Part shown: positions 24,752 to 36,860 of the stretch, one piece after another | Numbering within the stretch: the stretch's first letter is position 1 | How the letters are laid out: each line of letters starts with the position of its first letter | Assembly (NCBI GenBank): GCA_947034885.2 | Contig: OX344751.2 | Coordinates: 18,290,001 to 18,354,000, forward strand | Length of the DNA: 64,000 nucleotides | Direction: 5' to 3' | Origin: Thuidium tamariscinum | Lineage: Eukaryota; Streptophyta; Bryopsida; Hypnales; Thuidiaceae | Notes under the pieces: model-generated | Seen by the model: the letters and a program-made list of their open reading frames with translations, nothing else | Database searches by the model: none | What the model was told of the DNA's origin: nothing | Made by a program: the position numbers and the translations under genes

Positions 24752-25930
24752 TTTTAAACCCGCGTTCCCATACAAGTGATCGCCCTAAACCCGAGTACTC
24801 CTTCAAAGAGGTCCCCAAGCCCCAAAATGGCCCCAAAATTGCAAAAAATTGAAATTTTGGGGGCAAACAACTCCCACCTCCTTAAGAGGTCGCCCTAACA
24901 GCGCGTTCTCCTTAAGAGGTCGCCCTACACTAGCGTTCTCCTACAAGAGGTCGCCCTAGACCCACATTCTCCTTCAAAGAGGTCCCCAAGCCCCAAAATG
25001 GCCCCAAAATTGCAAAAAATTGAAAATTTGGGGGCAAACAACTTCCACCTCCTTAAGAGGTCGCCCTAACAGCGCGTTCTCCTTAAGAGGTCGCCCCACA
25101 CCCGCGGTCGCCCACAAGAGGTCGCCCCTAGACCCGAAGTCGCCCCAAAATGGCCCCAAAATGCCTTTTTTTGAACTTGGACAAGGGAATGGCTCCCACC
25201 TTCACCCGCGGTCGCCCTAACAGTGCGTTCTCCTACCTTCGGTCGCCCAACACCCGCGGTCGCCCACAAGAGGTCGCCCCAAGACAAGAGGTCGCCCCAA
25301 GACCCGAAGTCGCCCCAAAATGGCCCAAAATGGCCCAAAAATGCCTTTTTTTGAACTTGGACAAGGGAATGGCTCCCACCTCCACCCGCAGTCGCCCTAA
25401 CAGCGCGTTCTCCTACCTTTGGTCGCCCCACACCCGCGGTCGCCCACAAGAGGTCGCCCCTAGACCCGAAGTAGCCCCACACGAGGTCACCCTAGAACGG
25501 CATTCTCCTTCAAAGAGGTCCGCAAGACCCAAAATGGCCCCAAATTGCAAAAAATTGAAATTTGGGCGGCAAACAACTCCTACCTCCTTATGAGGTCGCC
25601 TTAACAGCGCGTTTCTCATGCAAGTGATCGCCCTAGACCCGCATTCTCCTTCAAAGAGGTCGCTAAGACTGAAAATGGCCCCAAAATTGTAAAAAATTGA
25701 AATTTGGGGGGTAAACAACTCTCACCTCCTTAAGAAGTCGCCCTAACATTGCATTCTCCTTAAGAGGTTGCACGACACCTGCGTTCTCCTACAAGAGGTC
25801 GCCCTACATCCACATTCTCCTTCAAAGAGGTCCCCAAGACCCAAAATACCCAAAAAATTGCAAAAAATTGAAAATTTGGGGACAACGGCTCTATCTTCCC
25901 TATGCGGTAACTCTAAACCAGTATTCTTCT
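24752..25930 (+). repeat. Central array of AGGTCGCCC-bearing higher-order repeats
   Basis: AGGTCGCCC or close variants occur more than twenty times. They sit in larger units of roughly 170-220 bp that also carry GCGTTCTCCT, TCAAAGAGGTCCCCAAG, CCAAAATGGCCCCAAAATTG and a CAACTCCCACCTCC segment, at least six times (for example near 24811, 24990, 25144, 25310, 25530 and 25670). The repeat is oriented like the right subterminal array. Open frames here on both strands reflect the repeat and are not genes. Confidence 0.75.
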
Positions 25931-26289
25931 ATAAGAGGTTGTAGAGAAGTAATTGTCTATGAGACATAGAGTATGGCATTTTTTTTAAATTGGAGTGAAG
26001 AGTAGTAAAGTTGATTATGATGAGTTACACTTGCATTAATTTTTGAACATATTAATGTACATTTTATATTTGAAGAGCTAAGACAATGTTTATGTTTGAG
26101 ATTAGACTTCAATGGATAGATGTCTTATATCATTTGCTAAATATTAAAGCTCTTTTCAAAATTTGTTTATCTTGAATTATCTATAGTAAAGCTTTAATTT
26201 TTGTATGTCTATTTTAATCTATGAATTTTTTCTACTTTATAATTGAAGTGATAAGGTCAAAAATTTCAATGAGCATTCAACTTTTGTAT

Positions 26290-27960
26290 AGAGGGGAATT
26301 TATTATTGTATGGATGTTTTTGTAAATAAAATTGTAATTTTTTGTATATTGATTTATTAAATGGGGAACAATTTACAATTTTACATAGATCTTTATTTAT
26401 TATTTTGTATTTTGAAGTTCAATTCATAAATAAGTCATTATTAAAATGACTCATTGACATTTACATAAATTAAAAGGAGAAGTTATCATTTAAATTTCAT
26501 CCTTCTAATTCTAAAATCGTAGATTGAGGTAATAAAAAATACTTGAGTAGAATGATGCTTAAAGAATGGAGAATTCTAATGGATATATTCTTATATACTT
26601 GAGTCTCCATTTATTATATTGTATATTAGAATTTATTTGATATATGTTTTTGGTAGGATAATTCTTTGACATTTTTGTAAATCAAAAAGAAAATGTTTTC
26701 ATTTAAATATCTTTCCACTAATTTTTAGAATTGACATGAAGGTGGTGACCTAATAAAATATGAGTACGGTGATACTTTGGAAATAGAAAAACTCAAATGG
26801 GCAAGTTGTTATTGAAATCTCTATCCACTATTTTGAGTTCTAAAGTTTGCTTGATAAATAATTTACCAAAAATATGAGCCTTCAAATAAAAGTTGCATAA
26901 ATCTAAAAGAGAAGTTTTATTTTTTAATTTGTTCCTTTTAATTTTAAAGATGAGAGTAAGGTCATATTTAAATAAGACATAGGTATTATGATGCTTGAAA
27001 ATTGAAAAAAGTTGAATAGGCAAATTGTTAATAAAGTCTCCATCCACTATTTTGAGTTCTAAAATCTATTTGATAAAATAATTCACCATGAGGATGAGCC
27101 TTCAAAATAAAGTTGTATATCAAAAAGAAAACTTATTTCACTTATACCTCTTCCTTCTAATTTTAAAGATGAAATCAAAGTGGTGCCTAAATAAGACATG
27201 ACTATGATGATGGTTCAAAAATAGGAAAAATTGAAATAGGCAAATTGTTATTAAAGTCTCCATCTACTATTTTGAATTCTAAAATTTGCTTGATAAATAA
27301 TTTGCCGTTAGGATGAGCCTTCAAATAACATTTGTATAAATCAAAAGAAGAAGTTTTTATTTAAACCTCTTCTTTTTTTCTTTTTTCTTTATTGTTGAAG
27401 GTGAAAATTGATAAATAGTACATAAATATAATGATGCTTGGAAAATAGAGAATTTCAAATGGAGAAGATCGTTCACAAATATCCATGCATTATTTTTTAT
27501 TCTAAAATTCACTTAATGAATATTACACCATAATGATGGCTTTAAGATTTGATTCGATCAAAAGGGAAAGTTTTCATTTAAATCTCTTCCCTTTAATTTT
27601 TAAATTTTGGTAAAGGTAATGAAGAATACATGAATATATTGATGCTTGGAAAATTAAAAAATTCAAACAAAGAAATTCTTAATTATACAAAATTCAAATC
27701 ATTATTTTGTATCCTAAAATCCACTTTATAAATGATACACCATTAAAATGACTATGAATTTTATATAAAATTAGAAGATAAGTTCTAAGTTAAAATAATC
27801 TCTTCCCTCTAGTCTTAAAATTTTTGGTGAAGGTGGTAAATTATACATGAATATAATGATGCTTGAAAAATAGAGAAATTAAAATGATGAAGTTCTTACA
27901 CAAATATCCATTCATTTTTTTGTATATTGAAATCTAATTATTCAATAATACAACATCTTG
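26290..27960 (+). repeat. Degenerate tandem array of ~218-bp units
   Basis: The landmark TCCAYYYAYTATTTTG followed by TCTAAAATYTRCTTGATAAAT recurs near 26395, 26614, 26821, 27041, 27261, 27484, 27695 and 27908, about 210-223 bp apart. Each unit also has a GATGAGCCTTCAAATAA-type segment, an AGAAGTTTTNATTTAAA segment and a TATGATGCTTGGAAAAT segment. A ninth, detached unit lies at about 29050-29275. The unit length is in the satellite range, but the array is short and non-coding. Confidence 0.7.
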
Positions 27961-28261
27961 AAGGGCACTCCCAATTCTTTAACTATAATGTGCAATCAAA
28001 TGAAGTGTGGTTTTAATTCTCTTGGCCTAAATTTTAGACAATTTTTAGATGTAAACTAGCATTACTAAAATGGGATATTACTCATTATAAATAATGAAGG
28101 ATATGAAATAATACACAACTTTACCTTCTTCTTCTTTTTCTAAAGTTGGGTTGCCTAAAAGAATCTCCAAAAATCGAAACTATTATGTAGTAAACAAAGT
28201 TTGAAATTAAGAATCCTATGAACTAAATTTTATGAGAGCATGAGCTCTACATATAAATGAG

Positions 28262-28430
28262 AGTGACAACTAATGCATGACAACTAATGGTGACAACTAA
28301 TGCATGACAACTAATGGGTGACAACTAATGCATGACAACTAATGGGTGACAACTAATGGTGACAACTAATGCATGACAACTAATGGTAACAACTAATGCA
28401 TGACAACTAATGCATGACAACTAATGGTTG
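28262..28430 (+). repeat. Minisatellite of TGACAACTAATG units
   Basis: About eleven copies of TGACAACTAATG are separated by CA, G, GG or nothing, making 13-15 bp units. There is no spacer diversity and no conserved palindromic repeat, so this is a plain minisatellite. Confidence 0.85.
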
Positions 28431-29289
28431 TGCTCTTATAAGTATTCACACTTTGAATGTGTTTGAATGCAATTGTTGAATGGAAGTATTGCTTATCTAG
28501 TCTTTTTTAAATGTATCACATGTTTAGTCAAAGTTTTAATAAGAAATAAGGCCTTATTTCTTATATTGAGACAAAGTATAGTCTCAATTTTATCTTAGAG
28601 TCGAAGATAAATGGTCATAACTTTATAATTGTGAGTCTATTTGATAATTTGAGACTTTAATACAATAATACATGTAAAAACCTTTAATTGTCCAAAGGTT
28701 GCAATCTCATCTTATCGTCAATTCAATGATAAATGAATAAAAAAAATTTAGGGTAAAGTCTCAAAATATGTAAATTGTCTCATTTTAATGAATAAGGCCT
28801 TAAATCCTCTTCTCTTTGTGTTTGCAAGAAAAATGCAACTCTTTTCTATATATAATGAACATAGGGTATAATTAATTAGCACCCTAAAAAATTCCAAAAT
28901 AAAGATAGGGTGATTGAAATGACTTGACTTTAGAAATTTACGTAAAGATGTCCCTATTTTAATTCATCAAATGTACCTACATAGCCCTCATCTTTTAGGG
29001 GCTTGAATGCACATGATGTCCTAACATATTACATAGTGCAGCCCTTCAGTACAACATTAGGATGATTCTTTGACTTTTACGTAACTCACAAAGAGAAGTT
29101 TTAATTCAAATCTATTTCTTCTAATTTTTAAATTTTAGGTGAAGATGCTAACTTGCTAAGAAATATAAGAATATGATGATCCTTGAAGATTAGAAAAAAT
29201 CAAATGGGGATGATTTAAAAAAAAATCACAATCTATAATTTTATATTTCAAAATCTTCTTGATAAGTAATACATGAGTAGATTGTAATC

Positions 29290-30595
29290 TCCTAAAGTTT
29301 CATTGTCTCTACAAGGGGTCAACATGGATTTTGGACAAGTTCCTATAAGGTCAATTTTTTATGGAACTTTTTGAAACACTTTTGTAAGATAGAAAATCTT
29401 ATTAGCTTTTTAGAAATGTAGTTTTATTTGAATTAGTGCCTAAAGGCAAGAATCATATCAAAATAAGTTTAGATCTAAATTATGTAGGTAAAAACAAATT
29501 CACAAAAGTTTTAAAATGTTTTTTTCTTATAGATTGTAATTTTGTCTACTTAGAACTTTGATTCATTTTATTTAGATTGATGATGTGAAGATTATGAAGC
29601 ATTTTATTTTGCGGTCAATAATTAAAAGATTTTGAAATTGTTTGACATAGGATTCATTTCTTACTTCAATTTTAATTCTTTTTTAAACAAATAGTTTTGT
29701 AGTATTAACTTTGATTATTAGAACAATCTCACTATTAGAACTAGTATTTCTAATTCCACCTTAGAGCTATTCATGATTTATTTTTTCCTCTATGATGTAC
29801 CTTCTACTAACAATTTAAAATAAAATGAAATTTACATTATTTTTTTTATAGTTATTTTTCCTATATTTTCAATTTAGTTTTGAAGAATAATTTTTTTAAA
29901 GTCAAGATCTAAATTGAATTTTTTTTTAAGTTAAGAAATCAAATCTCTTAAGCTGAAGTAGACTAGTCTATTTTCATTTGAAACTCCATTCTACCAAGTA
30001 GACCAGTTTGTTTTTGTCACTCTAGTTTTGGCCCCATTTCTACCTAAAAAAACCCCAATTCCCTTCACTCTATGACAAAATCAAGGATTTTATGACAAAT
30101 TGGAGTAATGTGTTTCTATTTAAATAGAGAACATCTAGTTGTTGATTAGGTGGTTATAGGATGTTTATAAGTTGTTTATGACCTTAGCCTAGAGGTGGTT
30201 TTGTAATTTAAAATTGTCTACTTCAAAAATTTACAGAAATTACAGTTTTGATTGAAAAATTATGATTCCATTTGGATTTAATTGAAAAAACATGTGCACA
30301 CTTTAAAGAAATCTGTGCCCCTATTAGAATTGGCTCCAATATAGCTAGATTTTAAATGGGCATGTCTACCTTAATTTGCCATTGTCCCCTCCCAAATGAT
30401 TTCTTTACTTTGAAGTTTGAATGCAATTATCTTGCAATTTATGTGGTGAAAATTTTTGAAATTTTTTTCACAAATTCTCATACTATAATGTTAGAAGATC
30501 CTACCATTACATATGCAAAAAATTACCATTTCTATTTTTTTTGTTTTTTTCACTAAAAATGGCAGTTTTGGGGTTTTTTTTAAAAATTCCAACAA
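29290..30595. other. AT-rich interior of the hAT element, no gene seen
   Basis: No coding frame was found. The ORF at 30356-30556 is a chance frame. The stretch ends in T-rich DNA directly before the right subterminal array. Confidence 0.5.
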
Positions 30596-30796
30596 AGAGG
30601 TCGCCCACCCGCGGTCGCCCCTATACCCGAGGTCGCCCTCCTGCAGTCGCCCCTACACCCGAGGTCGCCCTCCCGCAGTCACCCCTTGATAAGAGGTCGC
30701 CCACCCGAGGTCGCCCCTTGATAAGAGGTCGCCCTCAAAACCACATACGCGGTCGCCCTATCTTGATGCGTAGTCGCCCCACCCGTAGTCGCCCTG
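30596..30796 (+). repeat. Right subterminal array of CCCGAGGTCGCCC repeats
   Basis: About ten units of ACCCGAGGTCGCCC and variants (CCGCGGTCGCCC, CCGTAGTCGCCC, GATAAGAGGTCGCCC) stand head to tail. They are the reverse complement of the left-end unit. A GC-rich segment with GCGACATCGGACGTCC then leads to the terminus, and the left end has GCGACATCGCGACG in the equivalent place. The long Arg/Gly/Pro ORF over the array is a composition artefact. Confidence 0.8.
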
Positions 30797-30982
30797 CCTC
30801 GCTTTCCACATCAGCGTGGACAGCCTGCCACGTAGGCAAAAACTTCTTACTTCGCGGTAAAAAAATTTACCCTTGCGCGACGGGACGGGACGGGGTAGCG
30901 ACAAGTTGTCTTATACGACACGCGACATCGGACGTCCAACACGACGCCGAAACCCAAAAATATGTCTAACAGAACAACCCTG

Positions 30983-30990
30983 AAAACCAC
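30983..30990 (+). repeat. 8-bp target-site duplication, right copy
   Basis: AAAACCAC directly follows the CCCTG end of the hAT element and is identical to 20723-20730. Confidence 0.85.
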
Positions 30991-30999
30991 TCCTAATTG

Positions 31000-32950
31000 A
31001 TAAAACTGCACTACTAGCTTAACCAATTGGGATTTACCAAAAACAAAATTTAAACCAGAAAAATAAGCCTGTCTACAAAGGTCAAATTTTTTGTTGATGT
31101 AGTTCATTGAGCATGAATAATTGAGTAATAAAAATTTGACATCACATTCTTTATGTTAAGAAAAGAAATTTTGTAAGTTGAATTTAGAGTTAAGTCAAAA
31201 TTTATTGAGGTTTTAAATTGTCAAGACCTAAAGATCTTCATTGAGAGGTCAGAGACTTCAACAAGCCATAACTTTCGTATTATTTCATTTCTTGACTTGC
31301 GATTTAAAGAGTGAATTTTTCTTGTTTATATATTTTTAAATATTATACTTATCATTTGAAGTTTGTATCAAGAAATTATAAAATACTAAAGTTTGAAGTG
31401 AAGATTGAACTTGAAGGAGGGAGGCCGTATCTTCAACGCTTATAACTTTTAGTGAATTCTTTTGATGAAATTAAAACTTTAAGAGGTGTTAGATTGTTAT
31501 TTTAACTTTTTTAATTGAGTTTATTTATATCAAATAGAGATGTGATGCAAAAATTGTGTAGTATCAAAGATTGAGGCATTTCATATCTTTTTACTTGAAA
31601 AGGTTGAGAGTTGAGACTCTAGCTTTTACAATTTTTGGACAATATCTTAGAGTATTGTAATATTTTCACAAGTTATAAATATTTATAAGATCTTCTTAAA
31701 TTTAAAAAAAAATTGATTTCACAATTAATATTTGAAGTTTGCAATCAAAAGTTATTGAGGATAAAAAAGGCAATGGTTGATTTACAAAAGAGAAGAAAAC
31801 CTTTACTTTGCTTTTTAATAACTTTTAGATAATATCTTAAAATAGGTTAAAATTTTGTGGGTGATTAGATTGTGCTATTAGCTTTCTAAATTGCTAAAGC
31901 ACTTAGCATTTGAGTTTCTAAAACACTTGTGACACTAGATTGAAGGTCATGGTTAGTATGAGACTTAATTTTTCTTAGTTCTTGTTGGAATTTCTTTAAG
32001 TTTGAAAATAAAAGAAGATTTTAAGACTCAAGATTGAAGATTTGAGATTCAAAGGAGGAAAAGATTGAAGATTCATGTATATGGCTTGTGACTTATTTTT
32101 CTTAGTTGGTTTTGGAGGTTAATTGTTATTTTAATTTAGCATTGTAAATGTGGTTGCGGGTTGTGGAGTCATTCTTACAACAGTTATTAAACTAATTTCT
32201 TGTTTATGAAAATAAAGTGGGATTGATTACACTACTAGTCGATATTCTACGTTGTTTCTATTGATAAAAGGCATTTTCTAGTCACCGTAGGTTTGAAGTT
32301 TAAGAGCCAATCTTTTGAACAGTTAGCTCGTGGTTTCATCGTTTTGTTTTATCCATCTAAAGATTTTCTTTCTTATCATGTACATTTATCTTATTCTTAT
32401 AGAGCCACCACAGAATAAGTCAATAAAAGATTGAAGTGAAAATTGAAGTAAAGATTTGAATTTTCAACATTTACCTATCATTCACTCAATAATTTATAAC
32501 CAGACACTTTTAATGTTTCCTAAGTACGCTCCTCTTCACTTGATAGTGTTAGGTTGATTGGCTTGACTGCAATTTTCATTAATGTGAATGTAATTAAATA
32601 AAAATAAATTTATTTATTTTATAAAAAAACCAATTAAAACTTTCATACATATATAAACGCAATCAAATCAAAACATATTAATTCCTATATCAAATCTAAT
32701 GACATCAAATACAAATACATAATATTAATATTTAATAAAAAAAACTCACCCAAAACTTTCAATTTCTTTTGATGAAGCCACCATGAAACTCCGTCTTTCT
32801 CTTTATAATCTTTGAACTTTCTAAAATTCAAAAAGAATTTGAAATAAATAATAATTTTTAATTTATATATAATTAGTAAATAATCTATTTCAATATAAAT
32901 TTTAAATTTGAGGGGATCAAAGGCACATACAATTAGTATTGTAACACTTT
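31000..32950. other. AT-rich DNA with diffuse internal repeats, no gene seen
   Basis: Segments of the type CTTCAACNNGCCATAACTTT recur near 31257 and 31430, with looser echoes near 31610 and 31800, suggesting old tandem units of about 170-190 bp. There are no coding frames with protein-like composition. Confidence 0.4.
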
Positions 32951-32973
32951 GACCTAAAGTCTATCTTTACGAG

Positions 32974-34090
32974 ATGACCAATGAAAATGGAGATGTAAAA
33001 GTAGTAAAGAAGGCTTTCAACAAAGAAGGCGCTGCACGAGAATTGGAGTTTGCATTTTTTCATTATCGTCCATCAACAACAAAAGAAAATGTAAGAATCT
33101 CGTGGATAGAGAAGAATATTATCTGGGAGGCAGTGGATAGTCAATGTATTGTTGCAACCTGTAAGAAAGTTTAGGAAGAGAACTGTGAGAAGAAAATGTC
33201 AGATGCTGAGTTCAATGATCACTTTGCAAAATGAAAAGTGAGATTTGTGATATATGACATTTCTTTGTTCTATATTGAAGTGTTAGTCAAAATTAATGCA
33301 AGTGAATTCGAGCGGAAGTTTTTTACCAATTTTTAAAAAGATATGGTGAAGCTTCGGAATATTTGGAAAGCATGTAATAGCTTTAGTGTGCTTGCTAGAC
33401 ACGATGATTCATAGAGAGCAAAGGCTTTGACAATGATAGCAAGTGCATTGTATTTAACTAAACATCTACTGAAGAAAATTAGTACCTAAGATTTGGCAAA
33501 GAGGTTAATTGATTACACATGACATGTATGGAATGAAGATGAAGAATCATATGAGACAATATTGCAGATGTAGAAGGATTACAAAGAAAGGAATTGTTTT
33601 TTAGTAAGGAAGTAGAAAAAAAGTAGAAGAAGAAGGCAAAAACAACAAACTTAAATAAAACAGTAAATGAAAATGAAGGTCGGAAGGAAATGATCCAATC
33701 TTAGTTACGGCCATTGATTGAAATGTCAAAAAATAATTATGTTTGATTGAAGAAACAAATGACTACGAAGAATATAATCGAAGGGCGACGAGAGTCACAT
33801 AACTTCTACTTCAACAGTGTTATATCAAAGATTTCCATAAAGAGTACAGATGTACATGTAATGAATCATTTGCAATGGAAGGATGCAATTAGAAATCAAA
33901 TTTGATTTCTCATAATGCAAGCGGGCAATGAAAGTTTCTCATCTATGCATGAATTTTTTGTTATAGATACAAGTCGGTATGGAGATGCACGGGAAAAACA
34001 ATTCGCAATGATGGGACAAACATCACAAAAAAATTCAAAATTTTTATGGAATGCTCCCATTGTGAAGGAAGTTTCAACATTAAGTTGACT
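32974..34090 (+). pseudogene. Broken coding remnant, family unknown
   Basis: The plus strand starts with an ATG (MTNENGDVKVVKKAFNKEGA) and keeps protein-like composition for about 1.1 kb, rich in K, E and D with amphipathic stretches such as MIASALYLTKHLLKKI and LAKRLIDYT. The frame is interrupted many times, so it cannot make a full protein. The K/E-rich helical style and lone position among transposons suggest an old transposon-borne or captured gene. No catalytic motif was recognised, so no function is proposed. Confidence 0.4.
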
Positions 34091-34109
34091 TAAAACTTCC
34101 ACCTTTCCT

Positions 34110-35160
34110 TAATGATTCCCACAATAAAAGAATAATAGAATTTAAATTATCAATACTTTAAAGTCTCAATTCTATTATATTCAATTAATCAATAAAAAAA
34201 TTATATTATTTTTAGTCCAAAATCTAATCACTAAAAATACTTTTAGGTAGTTGTACATTCAATAAGTTTAAGAAATTCGGATAAAAATATTCTATTAAAG
34301 TGCTATTTAGTACTATAGATATTGAATTTAATCTTACAATTTGTCATTTATATTCTTCTAAGAATTAGTTTCAAATTTTTTTTCTTCCAACTTTATAAAA
34401 AGATGCATTGCAACACTATTCCTCTAAAAAATTTATTAAAAAAAATGAAAACTTCAAAGCAATTTAAAGCTTAAAAAGTCAAGAAAAGGATTCAAGTCAT
34501 ATTTTACAAAAATAATTCCAAAAATCCCTTTCGGCATATTATAACCCATGTAGGATTCTAAGAAGTTGTTATATTTTCAAGAATAAATCAATCACCCGAG
34601 TCAATTTCAAGGTTATAGTGTATTGCATTTAGATTTTTTGGGCCTAATTTTAGTGTTAGTCTAATGTTCATGGTAGATACATCTACATAATTCTTTGTAA
34701 AAATTTATATTATATTCTTACAAACTTAAAAAAATACAAAACCAATTCTTTTGGTATACTAAACCATTTAAAAAAATATATATATCATTTTATTTTAAAT
34801 CTACCTATAAAATCTATCAATCTAAAACAAGTGTCATTTTAAAATGCTCTACCTTTCTAATAATTCATCTCTAATATGTATACTACACATTTCATTTATA
34901 ATTTAAAATTATATTTTTTGGTGTCAAATAAATTTAAATTTAAATTTACAAAAGAAAACTAAAACGTAGCTATAGGTAGCCGAACAAATTATAAACAAAA
35001 AAAACCTACAAAAATCTCTAGACTTTCTATTGCCTGCAAGATCTTTGGTGACTCCTAAAATGATTTAATTTTCTACATGAGTTATTCTCTGTCCTATATT
35101 TGAATCCTTCTGTTAGTTCTCATACTTTATTACAAAGGAATTCAATATCTCATTCTTCCT
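34110..35160. other. AT-rich intergenic DNA, no gene seen
   Basis: Reading both strands shows no coding frame and no repeat with clear ends. Confidence 0.55.
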
Positions 35161-35170
35161 CAATTTACAC

Positions 35171-35815
35171 ATGGCATCAAACTCATTTCTTTACAATCAA
35201 TCATACCCTTCTACTACCTCTCTTATCTCTAGCTATTCAACCTTCATCATATCTTCTCCTCTTTCTTTCGTAGAGATTTTCTCTGTCCACTTAGAACCAA
35301 GACCTATTGCTCATCCTCTAGACTTAAATGTCGAAAGAGTACTATCATCTCATTCGCATTTTGATGTATTGCAATGTTGGGCAGAATCATATGGCCCTAT
35401 TGAATCAGATGTTTTAGATCATGAAATATGGGACTTATTGTGTGATGATGGCCTCCTTGAATATCATTAGAAATATGGGCAATCGCTAGTCTTTGAATTT
35501 CTAATCCACCAATTCTATTTGATCGTCGTGCACTCTTTCAGCATTACTGTGCTAAACTTTTTAACTTTTCAGACCCTTGTTTTGAATTCAATTGTGAAAT
35601 AGATCTTATTTTTGGATTCATACTTTGAGTAGGTCACATTCCTACAATCATTAATCAAGCTCTCTTAGAGTGTATCTTTCGTGATGATCCTCAACCATCA
35701 TACTGGTTAGTGGTTACCAATCTTGAATTGACATTTTATAGATGAAGACACAAAATCAGCTTATTATTCTTAGGAATGGATCAGTCCGATTGGCAGCGTT
35801 TGCTTTACTATGAAC
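35171..35815 (+). pseudogene. Broken coding remnant, family unknown
   Basis: An ATG-led frame of 99 codons (35171-35470) has natural-looking sequence: a Ser/Thr/Tyr-rich start, then LEPRPIAHPLDLNV and DVLQCWAESYGPIESD. Protein-like residues continue in a neighbouring frame, for example NPPILFDRRALFQHYCAKLF and DDPQPSYWLVVTNLELTFY, so the gene is broken. A possible TATA-type region and a pyrimidine-rich stretch lie upstream. It ends in the decamer repeat. I do not recognise the family; a retroelement or host-derived fragment is possible. Confidence 0.4.
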
Positions 35816-35864
35816 AATTTGGACGATTTGGACGATTTGGACGATTTGGACGATTTGGACGATT
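35816..35864 (+). repeat. Decamer tandem repeat GACGATTTGG x ~5
   Basis: Five nearly perfect copies of the 10-mer GACGATTTGG stand head to tail. The uniformity of the copies implies recent slippage. Confidence 0.9.
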
Positions 35865-35929
35865 CTGCTACCAGTTTACAAAAAGTTGATACATCTAATA
35901 AGTCAAATTTGTCTCTTGAAATTTAAGTC

Positions 35930-36860
35930 ACATGTTATTTAATTGTATGTGACACCTATACTCACTTTTTTGTATTGATGGCTTTAGACTTCCTTTGGTA
36001 CAAACTATATTCTTGGCTCTTTCTAATTAAGTGAACCATTTTATATAGACTATCCTCTACCTAGTCTTATATTTATCTATATAATAGTCTTAGTGATTTT
36101 GGATAGTATAAGATGAATTTTATACTATAATCTATATATTACATTGTCTTGAAATTTTACATATTGAAATCATTATTTATATGTAGTTTTGTAGTTTTTC
36201 AGGCATTTTGTAGTTTTTCTGGAATCAAATTAATATGTAGCACTTAATGTTCAACCATTTTGAATCAAATTTCCCGAAAATATAGTTTTAAGCAAGTATA
36301 TAAAAACTTCAATGAATGTCCATCATTTTTTTATCTCATTATTTGCAATGTTGAAATATGTTTTGGTCTTGAAGGAATGAAATTGCATTTACAATAGCCA
36401 AATGTCAATAATAAAATCTAAAACCTAGCGGAAATGAATGGATATATACAAAGGAGTTGGAATGAATTTTATAATAAAATGCATTCTAAATTTGTAATGA
36501 CATTCTACAATTATTTGAATGAATAAAACTTGATTGAAATGCTTTTATAATCTATATTAGCTCTAGAAACAAAAACTTCATTTTTTTGGTTGAAGTTGAT
36601 AGGGTACATTCTATAATTAATTTTAGCCTTCAAATATTACAAATAGAGTTTTGAAGTAGATTACAAAGTATAAAAATGTAGTATATAGAGTTGAATCCAT
36701 GGTTGACACAAAAGTTCAATGTGTAATTGAAAAATAAAAAGTCTTTGCTTTAAATTAGCAAAAATCTCTAATAAATATCAATATGAAACTTGTTAAGTAT
36801 GACTTTATGCCTTATCATATCATTCTAATATCTTCATTTTATACTACTTGATCACTGTGA
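35930..36860. other. AT-rich intergenic DNA, no gene seen
   Basis: No coding frame or repeat with clear ends was found. Confidence 0.5.

Larger units (their letters stand above)
20731..30982. mobile_element. Large (10.25 kb) non-autonomous hAT-superfamily element
   Basis: The left end reads CAGGGTTGTTTTGCCGGACA and the right end, inverted, reads CAGGGTTGTTCTGTTAGACA. All differences in this stretch are transitions. Both ends are flanked by the same 8-bp word AAAACCAC. An 8-bp duplication and a CAGGG terminus are the hAT signature. Mirror-oriented arrays of a TCGCCC repeat lie just inside each end, as expected of subterminal transposase-binding sites. The interior holds a third array, diverged dispersed repeats, a ~218-bp tandem array and a minisatellite. 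No transposase frame was seen, so mobilisation would need an enzyme supplied elsewhere. The length is about twice that of a typical autonomous hAT, suggesting growth by internal insertions and array expansion. Confidence 0.8.

Noticed and set aside
25020-25718. Overlapping ORFs of 100-147 codons on both strands
   Set aside because: They follow the AGGTCGCCC repeat in several frames at once, with low-complexity RP/EVAP/GRP peptides and no domain. This is a composition artefact.
28262-28430. CRISPR-like array
   Set aside because: The units are contiguous with 0-3 base linkers, without unique spacers, in a plant nuclear context. It is a minisatellite.
30541-30969. 142-codon ORF across the right hAT end
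   Set aside because: Most of it is the right subterminal repeat. The remainder runs into the hAT terminus and has no protein-like pattern.
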